10,442 nt of DNA, from positions 1-10,442 of the forward strand of contig URWC01000057.1 of the NCBI GenBank assembly GCA_900551555.1, read 5' to 3'. Under the pieces are notes generated by a model. The model was not told where the DNA came from and made no database searches. It worked only from the letters and a program-made list of their open reading frames with translations. The stretch comes from an uncultured Collinsella sp. Its GTDB lineage: Bacteria > Actinomycetota > Coriobacteriia > Coriobacteriales > Coriobacteriaceae. Positions 1 through 5,589 of the stretch are shown piece after piece (positions within the stretch are counted from its first letter, which is position 1; every line of letters starts with the position of its first letter). The position numbers were made by a program, and so were the translations under genes.

Positions 1-60
1 CGCCTCTTACACCACATCTCTGCGCGCTACCCCCCAGGAAGCACCCTGCGGGTAAAAAAT

Positions 61-95
61 GCCAAATATGAGTAATGTTGCTAACCTAGTAACAT
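61..95 (+). repeat. Hairpin-bearing short repeat, copy 1
   Basis: The element begins with a 12-base word CAAATATGAGTA (63-74) followed directly by a hairpin: ATGTTGCTA (75-83), loop ACC, TAGTAACAT (87-95). The stem is 9 bp with one G-T pair. The same 12-base word followed by a hairpin occurs in inverted orientation at 230-264, so the two are likely members of one repeat family. Whether the element acts as an operator, a processed RNA structure or a dispersed repeat cannot be told from the window. Confidence 0.5.
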
Positions 96-229
96 ATCCG
101 TCTAGCGAGATAATAGACAAAGTGATAAATATGTTCATTAACGTTGGCACGCAGAAGCCTGCTAACGGGCGTTTTGATTAATTTGAAGGCGTATAGAGCC
201 CGCAAAGAGGTCGTTTGAGGCGGTTTTGG

Positions 230-264
230 CTGTTACTAAAAAGGTAACAGTACTCATATTTGCC
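230..264 (-). repeat. Hairpin-bearing short repeat, copy 2 (inverted)
   Basis: Read on the minus strand, this shows the same order as the copy at 61-95. The word CAAATATGAGTA (plus-strand 251-262) is followed by a hairpin with arms CTGTTAC (230-236) and GTAACAG (244-250), a T-G pair inside, and an A-rich plus-strand loop (238-242). The two copies share the 12-base word exactly and the hairpin arms in part. A short frame running through it on the minus strand (encoding KYEYCYLFSNS) is probably not a real gene. Confidence 0.5.
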
Positions 265-421
265 CTTTTTTGCCCACAGACCTTTGAGGGTGCGGCGAAA
301 AGGGCTTGTTTTGATTGTTTGGGGCAGGCACGAGGCGCGGAAACGATGTCTGGAGCGACGGAGCGGCCTGGAATTCATCCGTAGAGGTCTTCATTGGCTG
401 CGCCAGGAGTGTCCCTAACTG

Positions 422-459
422 CCGGAGGGGGTGTCTGCCGTGGCAGACACCCCCTCCGG
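422..459. terminator. Perfect 18-bp-arm palindrome after the acyltransferase gene
   Basis: The left arm 422-439 and right arm 442-459 are perfect reverse complements around a two-base centre (GT), beginning CCGGAGGGGG and ending CCCCCTCCGG. The hairpin lies 23 bases past the stop codon of the minus-strand acyltransferase gene, where a transcription end is expected. There is no run of T on either side, so it is not a textbook intrinsic terminator. It may block 3' decay, end transcription with help, or be a repeat element. The structure is certain; the function is not. Confidence 0.5.
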
Positions 460-482
460 ATGTGGGAAGTTTGCGCTGCAGG

Positions 483-2699
483 TTACTTGTCGGTGCCCAA
501 CTTGTGCGGCTTGAAGGCAAGCGCATTGATGAGTGCGTCGGTGGCAGACTTGACGGCTGCCGGCTGCGGATCGTTGACGTGATCCTCGGGATGCACGGGC
601 AGGTCCTTCTTGACTGCGTCGTGGATCAAGTTGAGGTACTCAGTCACGCCAGTGGTCGATAGGTGCGTGCCATCGCCATCGAACAGGTCGTTGCGGTTGG
701 CACTGTATCCGTACCAATCGATAACGCGCACGTTCTTGTAGCGCGTAGCGGCGTTGGCGATGGCCTGGTTGGTAGAGCCAACCCACGGCTGCGGGCTGCG
801 CGTGTTCACAAACACCACAATACGCTTATCTCCTGCATCGGCCATGATGGCGTCGATCTGGTCGTCGGTTACCAAGCCGTTGGTGCCCAGGGCAAAGACC
901 ACGATCTTGCCGGCAAGGTTCTGCTGGATATAGCCCTCAAATGTCGCGCGCCCCGCATCAAACTGGCGGCCCTTTTCGGCATCGATATGGCTGTGCGGGA
1001 ACACGCCGTCAAAGGTGTCTACGGCACGCAGCGACACGGAGTCGCCGATCATAAGCAGATCGTAGGAGCCATCGGGGAAGCCGTCGTTGTCCTTGTCGGT
1101 GTCGTCGGCCGCCTGCTGGTCGGTGGGCGCGGTGTTCTTGGCTTCCTTGTTCAGAACTTCGGCGCCCTCGCCGCTCAGCGCAGACGTCTCGGGCACAAAG
1201 ATCAGGCCGCCCAGTGCAACGACCAACACGACAGCGCAGGCTGCGCAGACAGGGATGTGCGTGCGTGCCCAGTTGGCGGGCGTGGTGGTGCCATCGCGGA
1301 ATTCGGCGACGGTGCGCCCAAAGGCGCCCTTCCTAAACGGAGTCTCGATAAAGCGATAGCAGCACTCTGCCACGGCGACCACCAACAACACCTGCAAAAT
1401 GTACTGCCACCACGGCGTATCGTTGATGTTGGCGACCGGGTTCATGAGGAGCAGCAGCGGATAGTGCCACAGGTAGATGCTGTAGGAGCGCTTGCCAACC
1501 CACACGAGTGGCTCGGCGGATAGCGCGCGGGCAACCATTCCCTGGGGCTGCACGCAGGCCGCGATGACCATGAGCGTGAGGATCGAGCACAGCAGCGTGC
1601 CTCCGCGATACTGGAAGGCGGTGTAGCCGTTGGTGAGCGCGACCATGGCGGCAAGGCCAACCAGACCCACGACGCCCAACACATCGATGGATGCGGGCGA
1701 GGACCAAAAACGCACGAGGGCGCTCGGCTGTGCCGGGGCGGTCTCGGCTGCTTCGTCGGCCTTCTCGCCAGGTTTGCCCTCGGCGTTCTTGCCGTGCTTG
1801 GCGGCGCCAGCCAGGCGATTGAGCCCCAAACGATGAGCGAGACGCACCGGCGCCAGGTCGCGATCGGGGATAAAGGCCATCCAGGCACCCAGCAGCAGCG
1901 AGAACACGCGGGTGTCGGTGCCGTAGTACACGCGGCTGGGGTCGGCGGCAGGGTTGTAAAGCACCATCATGGCGAGGGCAGATACCGCGGCAAGGCCCAG
2001 AACCACGCGGCGCGTGTTGGGCTTGCTCACATGCATGGATACCATGGCAAACAGCAGCGGCGGCCAAATCAGGTAGAACTGTTCCTCGATGGCAAGCGAC
2101 CAAAAGTGCGTGAGCGGTGAGGGGTCGCCCAGAGCATTGAAGTACGAGACGTTTTGAGCAATCTGCCACCAGTTGTTAAAGAACAGCAGCGACGGCAAGA
2201 TGTCGGGGCGCATCTTGGTGAGCATCACGTGGTTGAAGACGGTGCACAGCGCGCAGGTCACCACCACGACGGTTACCACGGCGGGGACCAGGCGACGGAT
2301 GCGGCGAATCCAGAAGCTCTTGAGGTCGATGCGGCCAGTCTTAGCGACTTCGTTGAGCAGCAAGCGCGTGATCAGATAGCCCGAAAGCACAAAGAAGATC
2401 GTGACGCCGAGCAGACCGCCCTGCGCCCACGTGAGGTTAAGGTGATAGAGCACCACCGCGACGACGGCGAGCGTACGCAGGCCGTCAAGGGCAGGGATGT
2501 AGCGGGATTTGGGGCGAGCAGGCGTCTGCTCCGCGGCGGGAGTGTTGGCGCGGCCCGCGTTGTTGGCAGAAGCACGATGGGGGCTCACGGTGCGTCGCGG
2601 TTCGTTGGCACGGCGTTCGCCCTTCACGCGTTCGTGCGGCGCCGGCTCGTTGCCCGTGCGGCGTCGACCGCGCGAGCCCGATTGCGAGAATTGTTCCAT
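483..2699 (-). CDS. OatA-like membrane acyltransferase with C-terminal SGNH domain
   Basis: This 738-residue protein probably moves an acyl group, most likely acetyl, across the membrane onto a cell-wall or surface polymer. Residues 1-66 are an Arg- and Pro-rich cytoplasmic tail. The acyltransferase-3 domain spans about 67-460, with many membrane helices and the family hallmarks PALDGLRTLAV (69-79), the candidate catalytic His86 in LYHLN, SLAIEEQFYL (201-210) and YSIYLWHYPLL (406-416). A charged loop at about 295-325 interrupts the helices. A last helix (about 483-503) leads into an extracytoplasmic SGNH domain with GDSVSL (Ser554), GTN (605-607) and DGTHLS (Asp676, His679), a complete catalytic triad. 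A DxDxDGxxD calcium-type loop (535-543) sits just before it. The order TM acyltransferase then SGNH is that of peptidoglycan O-acetyltransferase OatA, but relatives modify other glycans, so I give no symbol. The gene stands alone, divergent from the ribokinase gene; only a weak GGATGATG precedes the ATG. Confidence 0.92.
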   Translation of the reverse strand: MEQFSQSGSRGRRRTGNEPAPHERVKGERRANEPRRTVSPHRASANNAGRANTPAAEQTPARPKSRYIPALDGLRTLAVVAVVLYHLNLTWAQGGLLGVTIFFVLSGYLITRLLLNEVAKTGRIDLKSFWIRRIRRLVPAVVTVVVVTCALCTVFNHVMLTKMRPDILPSLLFFNNWWQIAQNVSYFNALGDPSPLTHFWSLAIEEQFYLIWPPLLFAMVSMHVSKPNTRRVVLGLAAVSALAMMVLYNPAADPSRVYYGTDTRVFSLLLGAWMAFIPDRDLAPVRLAHRLGLNRLAGAAKHGKNAEGKPGEKADEAAETAPAQPSALVRFWSSPASIDVLGVVGLVGLAAMVALTNGYTAFQYRGGTLLCSILTLMVIAACVQPQGMVARALSAEPLVWVGKRSYSIYLWHYPLLLLMNPVANINDTPWWQYILQVLLVVAVAECCYRFIETPFRKGAFGRTVAEFRDGTTTPANWARTHIPVCAACAVVLVVALGGLIFVPETSALSGEGAEVLNKEAKNTAPTDQQAADDTDKDNDGFPDGSYDLLMIGDSVSLRAVDTFDGVFPHSHIDAEKGRQFDAGRATFEGYIQQNLAGKIVVFALGTNGLVTDDQIDAIMADAGDKRIVVFVNTRSPQPWVGSTNQAIANAATRYKNVRVIDWYGYSANRNDLFDGDGTHLSTTGVTEYLNLIHDAVKKDLPVHPEDHVNDPQPAAVKSATDALINALAFKPHKLGTDK

Positions 2700-2738
2700 A
2701 AAACATCATCCAATGACGAGAATAATCAGCACGTATTC

Positions 2739-2744
2739 ATTGTA
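2739..2744 (-). promoter_or_regulatory. Candidate -10 box for the acyltransferase gene
   Basis: On the minus strand the hexamer reads TACAAT, five of six matches to the consensus, about 40 bases upstream of the start codon. No good -35 box is found 16-18 bases further upstream, so the call is tentative. Confidence 0.3.
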
Positions 2745-2792
2745 GCTGCCTGCTCCTGTGAATGCTTGCTGCTGGCGCAACCTCAAGGGTGC

Positions 2793-2822
2793 GTTCACAT
2801 CAAAGTGAACTAAAGTTATAGA
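2793..2822 (+). promoter_or_regulatory. Candidate ribokinase promoter with overlapping dyad operator
   Basis: A promoter-like pair is visible: TTCACA (2794-2799) and TATAGA (2817-2822) with a 17-base spacer. A perfect 6-6-6 dyad, GTTCAC (2793-2798) and GTGAAC (2805-2810), covers the -35 box and part of the spacer. That is the usual place for a transcription-factor site. Transcription would start near 2829, leaving a leader of roughly 57 bases before the ribokinase ATG. The regulator is not in the window. Confidence 0.45.
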
Positions 2823-2873
2823 GGTGCGAAGGCGCGCAATCGACGGTCGACGGTGGGTGCAAAGCCCGCAGAT

Positions 2874-2880
2874 GAGGAGG
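2874..2880 (+). promoter_or_regulatory. Strong ribosome-binding site that fixes the ribokinase start
   Basis: GAGGAGG lies five bases before the ATG at 2886. It decides against the in-frame GTG at 2853, which has no such site. Confidence 0.8.
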
Positions 2881-2885
2881 TTTCC

Positions 2886-3848
2886 ATGGCAGATCGCGGC
2901 ATCGTTGCGGTGTTCGGCAGCATGAACATGGACCTTTCGGTGGCGTGCGAGCGCATACCGCGTGCGGGCGAGACCGTCGGCGGCAGCGGGTTTATCACCA
3001 ACGCCGGCGGCAAGGGCGCCAATCAGGCCGTAGCTGCCGTGCGTATGGGCGCGTGCACGCACATGATCGGCGCGGTCGGTCGCGACGCGTTCGGCGCGTC
3101 GCTCGTGGTGGGGCTCCAAGACGCCGGCGTGGACTGTGACTTTGTAGTGCATCGCGATGACGTGGAGACGGGAACGGCGACCATCATTCGCTGCGAGGGC
3201 GACAACCGCATCATACTGTCGCCGGGCGCCAACCACGCGCTTACGGGTGAGGATGTGGCCTGCGCGTTGAGGCGTCTGGTGGCCGATGGGCTCGACGGAG
3301 ACGACAGCGAGATTGCCCCGGCTGCCGGAAGCGTCTTTATCGCCCAGGGCGAATGTGACCTTGCGGCGACGGCCGAGGCGCTTGTTTGCGCTCACGAGCT
3401 GGGGTTCTATACGGTCTTTAATCCAGCGCCTGCCTGCGAGCTGCCTGCGGAGGTCTGGCCTGCGGTCGACCTGGTCTGTCCCAACGAGACCGAGTGCCAA
3501 GTGCTGACGGGCATTCTGCCCACGGATGACGCGAGTTGCGTCACCGCGCTCAATGCGCTGCTCGACAAGGGTGCCGGGGCTGCGGTCATCACGTTGGGCG
3601 GTGCCGGCTCGGTTACGCTCGGCGATGGCGGTGAGCTGCTGCGCATGCCGGCACTTTCGAGTACGGTAGTCGATACCACGGCCGCCGGCGATACGTTTAT
3701 CGGCGCGTTGGCGGCGGCTCGCCTAGAGGGCCTGCCGCTCTTTGAGTGCATGGCCGCGGGTGCTCGCGCCTCGGCAGTGACGGTGTCGCGCCTGGGCGCT
3801 CAGCAATCGATTCCCACGCGCGCCGAAGTCGAACATTGGTTTGGTTAA
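2886..3848 (+). CDS. rbsK: Ribokinase (PfkB-family carbohydrate kinase)
   Basis: This 320-residue cytoplasmic kinase is expected to phosphorylate D-ribose with ATP to ribose 5-phosphate, feeding the pentose phosphate pathway and nucleotide synthesis. It has the full set of PfkB/ribokinase marks: an N-terminal strand with GSMNMDLSV (11-19), the sugar-binding NAGGKGANQAVAAVRMG (39-55), NPAPA (179-183), CPNETE (198-203), an ITLGGAGS segment (236-242), and the C-terminal DTTAAGDTF (263-271) with catalytic base Asp269 and anion-hole glycine. The N-terminal and GGKGAN patterns point to ribokinase rather than fructokinase or adenosine kinase. The length is normal for the family. The ATG at 2886 is chosen because a strong ribosome-binding site precedes it. 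The nucleoside hydrolase gene follows after 30 bases, almost certainly in the same transcript, which supports ribose as substrate. Confidence 0.9.
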   Translation: MADRGIVAVFGSMNMDLSVACERIPRAGETVGGSGFITNAGGKGANQAVAAVRMGACTHMIGAVGRDAFGASLVVGLQDAGVDCDFVVHRDDVETGTATIIRCEGDNRIILSPGANHALTGEDVACALRRLVADGLDGDDSEIAPAAGSVFIAQGECDLAATAEALVCAHELGFYTVFNPAPACELPAEVWPAVDLVCPNETECQVLTGILPTDDASCVTALNALLDKGAGAAVITLGGAGSVTLGDGGELLRMPALSSTVVDTTAAGDTFIGALAAARLEGLPLFECMAAGARASAVTVSRLGAQQSIPTRAEVEHWFG

Positions 3849-3878
3849 ACGATAAAGACGGAGAAGCGGAGTAGAACA

Positions 3879-4853
3879 ATGGCAATCAAGAAGCTGATCC
3901 TTGATCTGGATATGGGTGTGGACGATGCGATGGCGCTGGCCTATGCCATCGCGAGCCCCGAGGTGGAGCTCGTGGGCATCACCACGTGCTTTGGTAACGT
4001 GCGCGTCGAGCAATCGGCGCACAACTGCCTGGCGGTGCTCGATCTGCTGGGTCGCCCCGAGGTGCCGGTGTACCTGGGCGCCGACTGTCCTCTGCAGGCG
4101 ACTGAGCCCTATACGCCGCCGGCGTCCACCGCGCTCATTCACGGCAAGAACGGCATCGGCGGCGCGAGCGTGCCCGCGTCGCCCTACGAGCCGGTGGGGG
4201 CGACCTCGGCCGACGGCAACGCTGCGGTCGATTATCTGATCGATGCCGCGCGCACCTATGGTCCCGATCTGGTCTACGTAGCGACTGGCCCGCTCTCCAA
4301 CCTGGCGCTCGCCCTGGAGCGCGATGCGGTGACGATGATGTCCATTGGCCGCGTGGTCGTGATGGGCGGCGCTCTTACCGTGCCCGGCAACGTGAGCGCG
4401 GGCGCCGAGGCCAATATGGCGAGCGACCCCGAGGCAGCCGACGCGGTGCTGCGCTCTGGCCGTAAGCTCACCATGGTGGGTCTGGACGTGACGCATCGCG
4501 TGGTGCTCACACGCCGCGACATTGCCGGCTGGACGGGCTCGGGCACCATGGCGGGCTGCGCATTTGCGAGCATGGTCGAGCACTACATTGGCTCGTACGA
4601 GATGAACGCACCCTACCTGGGTGGTTGTGCGCTGCACGATCCGCTGGCCGTTGCCGTGGCGATCGACCCCACGCTCGTAGGTGCGCTCGGCTGCAACCTG
4701 CGTGTTGATCTGCTGGGCGAGTACCGCGGTCGCACCATCTGCGATGAGCGCCGCCTGTCCGATCCGGACAAGAGCACGCTTGTGGCACTGACCGTGGATG
4801 CTCCGCGCTTCCTGTCCGAGTTCAAGACGCGTATGGCCCGTGTCCTTGGCTAA
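3879..4853 (+). CDS. Nucleoside hydrolase (inosine-uridine preferring type)
   Basis: This 324-residue cytoplasmic enzyme is expected to cleave ribonucleosides into free base and ribose. The calcium-binding N-terminal motif reads DLDMGVDDA (9-17), with Asp9, Asp11, Asp15 and Asp16 in the expected places; the usual DTDPG is here DLDMG. Further family marks are Asn40 in CFGN, His88-Gly89, VATGPLSNLA (134-143), VMGGA (161-165), the Asn171/Glu177/Asn179/Asp183 ribose-binding cluster, and the C-terminal His253-Asp254 pair in HDPLAVA. Length is normal. The ATG at 3879 follows a GCGGAG site by seven bases. It lies 30 bases behind the ribokinase gene, so the released ribose can be phosphorylated at once. 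Base preference (purine or pyrimidine) cannot be decided from the sequence, so no rihA/B/C symbol is given. Confidence 0.9.
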   Translation: MAIKKLILDLDMGVDDAMALAYAIASPEVELVGITTCFGNVRVEQSAHNCLAVLDLLGRPEVPVYLGADCPLQATEPYTPPASTALIHGKNGIGGASVPASPYEPVGATSADGNAAVDYLIDAARTYGPDLVYVATGPLSNLALALERDAVTMMSIGRVVVMGGALTVPGNVSAGAEANMASDPEAADAVLRSGRKLTMVGLDVTHRVVLTRRDIAGWTGSGTMAGCAFASMVEHYIGSYEMNAPYLGGCALHDPLAVAVAIDPTLVGALGCNLRVDLLGEYRGRTICDERRLSDPDKSTLVALTVDAPRFLSEFKTRMARVLG

Positions 4854-4861
4854 GTTGTCTT

Positions 4862-4933
4862 TTTGGGACGGGGCTTTTTTGACTGTTATGATTGGTGCGA
4901 CCATTCGAACCAGCTAAAAGAGCCCGTCCCAAA
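4862..4933. repeat. Imperfect inverted repeat around the luxS promoter
   Basis: The left arm TTTGGGACGGGGCT (4862-4875) and right arm AGCCCGTCCCAAA (4921-4933) are reverse complements except for one extra G on the left. The similarity runs a few bases further inward, into the T-run on the left and the A-rich stretch before the right arm. The central 45 bases hold the best -10 candidate for luxS. Transcripts reading through from the nucleoside hydrolase gene could fold into this stem. A transcript starting inside it would contain only the right arm. Confidence 0.6.
4863..4892 (+). promoter_or_regulatory. Candidate luxS promoter
   Basis: TTGGGA (4863-4868) and TATGAT (4887-4892) are separated by 18 bases. 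The -10 matches consensus at five of six positions. The -35 lies inside the left arm of the inverted repeat. A second possible -35, TTGACT at 4879-4884, has no good -10 at the right distance. The predicted start is near 4899. Confidence 0.4.
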
Positions 4934-4955
4934 TTGACTACCGAGAGGATCTGCC

Positions 4956-5444
4956 ATGGAGCGCATTGCGAGCTTTTCCGTTGACCATCTGTTGCTTGAG
5001 CCCGGCGTGTATGTGAGCCGCATCGACCGCGATCCGGCGACCGGGGCCGCCGTCACCACCTTTGACCTGCGCCTGACCACGCCCAACAAGGAGCCGGTCA
5101 TGAACACGGCCGAGTGCCACACCGTCGAGCACCTGGGCGCGACGTTCCTTCGCAATAATGCCGAGTGGTCGGGCCGCATTGTCTACTTTGGCCCCATGGG
5201 CTGCCGCACGGGCTTTTACCTGGTTGTGTTTGGCGAGGTGACGAGCGAGGAGATCCTGCCGCTCGTGCGTGAGCTGTTCGAGTTTGTCGCCGGCTTTGAG
5301 GGCGATGTCCCCGGTGCCGCTCCCGAGGAGTGCGGTAACTACCTGGACCAGAACCTCCCCATGGCCAACTGGCTTGCGCGCCGCTACCTCGACCGCGACC
5401 TGGCCGATATCGACGAGAAGCACCTGCACTATCAGCAGGCGTAA
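4956..5444 (+). CDS. luxS: S-ribosylhomocysteine lyase LuxS
   Basis: LuxS splits S-ribosylhomocysteine into homocysteine and 4,5-dihydroxy-2,3-pentanedione, the precursor of autoinducer-2. It is the last step of S-adenosylhomocysteine detoxification in the activated methyl cycle. The 162-residue protein has the usual length and all key residues: the metal-binding HTVEH motif (His55, Glu58, His59), the third metal ligand Cys126 in EECGNY, and the catalytic Cys83 in GPMGCRTGFY. A site GAGAGGA ends six bases before the ATG. It follows the nucleoside hydrolase gene by 102 bases with its own likely promoter, and a terminator closes it off downstream, so it is probably a single-gene unit. The partner nucleosidase Pfs/MtnN is not in the window. 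Confidence 0.97.
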   Translation: MERIASFSVDHLLLEPGVYVSRIDRDPATGAAVTTFDLRLTTPNKEPVMNTAECHTVEHLGATFLRNNAEWSGRIVYFGPMGCRTGFYLVVFGEVTSEEILPLVRELFEFVAGFEGDVPGAAPEECGNYLDQNLPMANWLARRYLDRDLADIDEKHLHYQQA

Positions 5445-5472
5445 GGGCTTTATCGCCCAAAACGCGCGCATT

Positions 5473-5504
5473 GGGCGCCTTCGCTTATGCGGGGGTGCCT
5501 TTTT
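5473..5504 (+). terminator. Intrinsic terminator of luxS
   Basis: A hairpin with an 11-bp core stem (5474-5484 with 5489-5499, loop TTAT) is followed by TTTTT (5500-5504). Three of the pairs are G-T. It begins about 30 bases past the luxS stop codon. A competing stem is possible: GCCCAA (5455-5460) can pair with TTGGGC (5471-5476), and GGGC (5445-5448) can pair with GCCC (5455-5458). Confidence 0.8.
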
Positions 5505-5525
5505 GCTGAGTGGTCGGGACGAGTG

Positions 5526-5554
5526 TTTAAAATCGCTTATGTTTGTTCTAGAAT
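5526..5554 (+). promoter_or_regulatory. Candidate promoter of the DUF4867-type gene
   Basis: TTTAAA (5526-5531) and TAGAAT (5549-5554) are separated by 17 bases. The -10 matches the consensus at five of six positions. The -10 box fills the gap between the first two TGTTC boxes of the operator array, so a bound protein would block it. The predicted start is near 5561, leaving a leader of about 28 bases. Confidence 0.5.
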
Positions 5555-5589
5555 GTTCATACTGTCACATAAACGAACAGGAGCGAACA
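5544..5589. promoter_or_regulatory. Four-box symmetrical operator (TGTTC/GAACA array)
   Basis: TGTTC occurs at 5544-5548 and 5554-5558, and its reverse complement GAACA at 5575-5579 and 5585-5589. Each pair is spaced exactly 10 bases, one helical turn, and the whole array is symmetrical about 5566/5567. The boxes cover the -10, the start site, both sides of the AGGAG ribosome-binding site (5579-5583) and the A of the start codon. This placement fits repression. TGTTC-N6-GAACA is the core of the known E. coli GlpR (DeoR-family) site, so a DeoR-type sugar regulator is a reasonable guess; none is encoded in the window. Confidence 0.6.

Larger units (their letters stand above)
1..482. other. Non-coding, partly AT-rich region with repeats
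   Basis: I see no convincing gene here. Open frames in the stretch are short, overlap each other on both strands and have no ribosome-binding site. Positions 60-190 are clearly richer in A/T than the rest of the window. The region contains two inverted copies of a hairpin-bearing repeat and a perfect long palindrome, each listed separately. On the minus strand a promoter-like pair (TATTAT at 110-115, with TGAACA 16 bases upstream) could drive a gene lying to the left of the window, but this is weak. The stretch 265-420 holds nothing I can name. Confidence 0.6.

Noticed and set aside
1..60. Possible tRNA or small RNA at the left edge
   Set aside because: No cloverleaf, CCA end or TTCGA arm could be found on either strand.
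140..185. Possible terminator (GCAG/CTGC stem followed by TTTT) for a gene left of the window
   Set aside because: The stem is only four to five pairs with large internal mismatches, and no upstream gene is visible to end.
318..332. GGGGCAGGCAC as a degenerate second copy of the GGGGACAGGCACC word
   Set aside because: It has a one-base deletion and no surrounding stem-loop, so a chance match cannot be excluded.
178..378. Small minus-strand reading frame crossing the inverted repeat copy
   Set aside because: No ribosome-binding site or recognisable domain, and much of it is translated repeat sequence.
663..1523. Long plus-strand open frame opposite the acyltransferase gene
   Set aside because: It is a shadow of the high-G+C gene on the other strand. 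The minus-strand frame has intact, well-known motifs over its whole length.
2853..2885. Eleven-codon N-terminal extension of ribokinase from a GTG
   Set aside because: No ribosome-binding site precedes the GTG, whereas GAGGAGG precedes the ATG at 2886 at ideal distance, and the family's N-terminal strand begins just after that ATG.
3905..3929. Altered DLDMG in place of DTDPG in the nucleoside hydrolase as a sign of lost activity
   Set aside because: The aspartates that bind calcium are all present and the changed residues are known to vary within the family, so I treat it as normal variation.
3723..4904. 393-codon minus-strand open frame opposite ribokinase and nucleoside hydrolase
   Set aside because: Its product is His/Arg/Ala/Gly-rich with no domain, typical of antisense frames in G+C-rich coding DNA; both plus-strand genes are clear.
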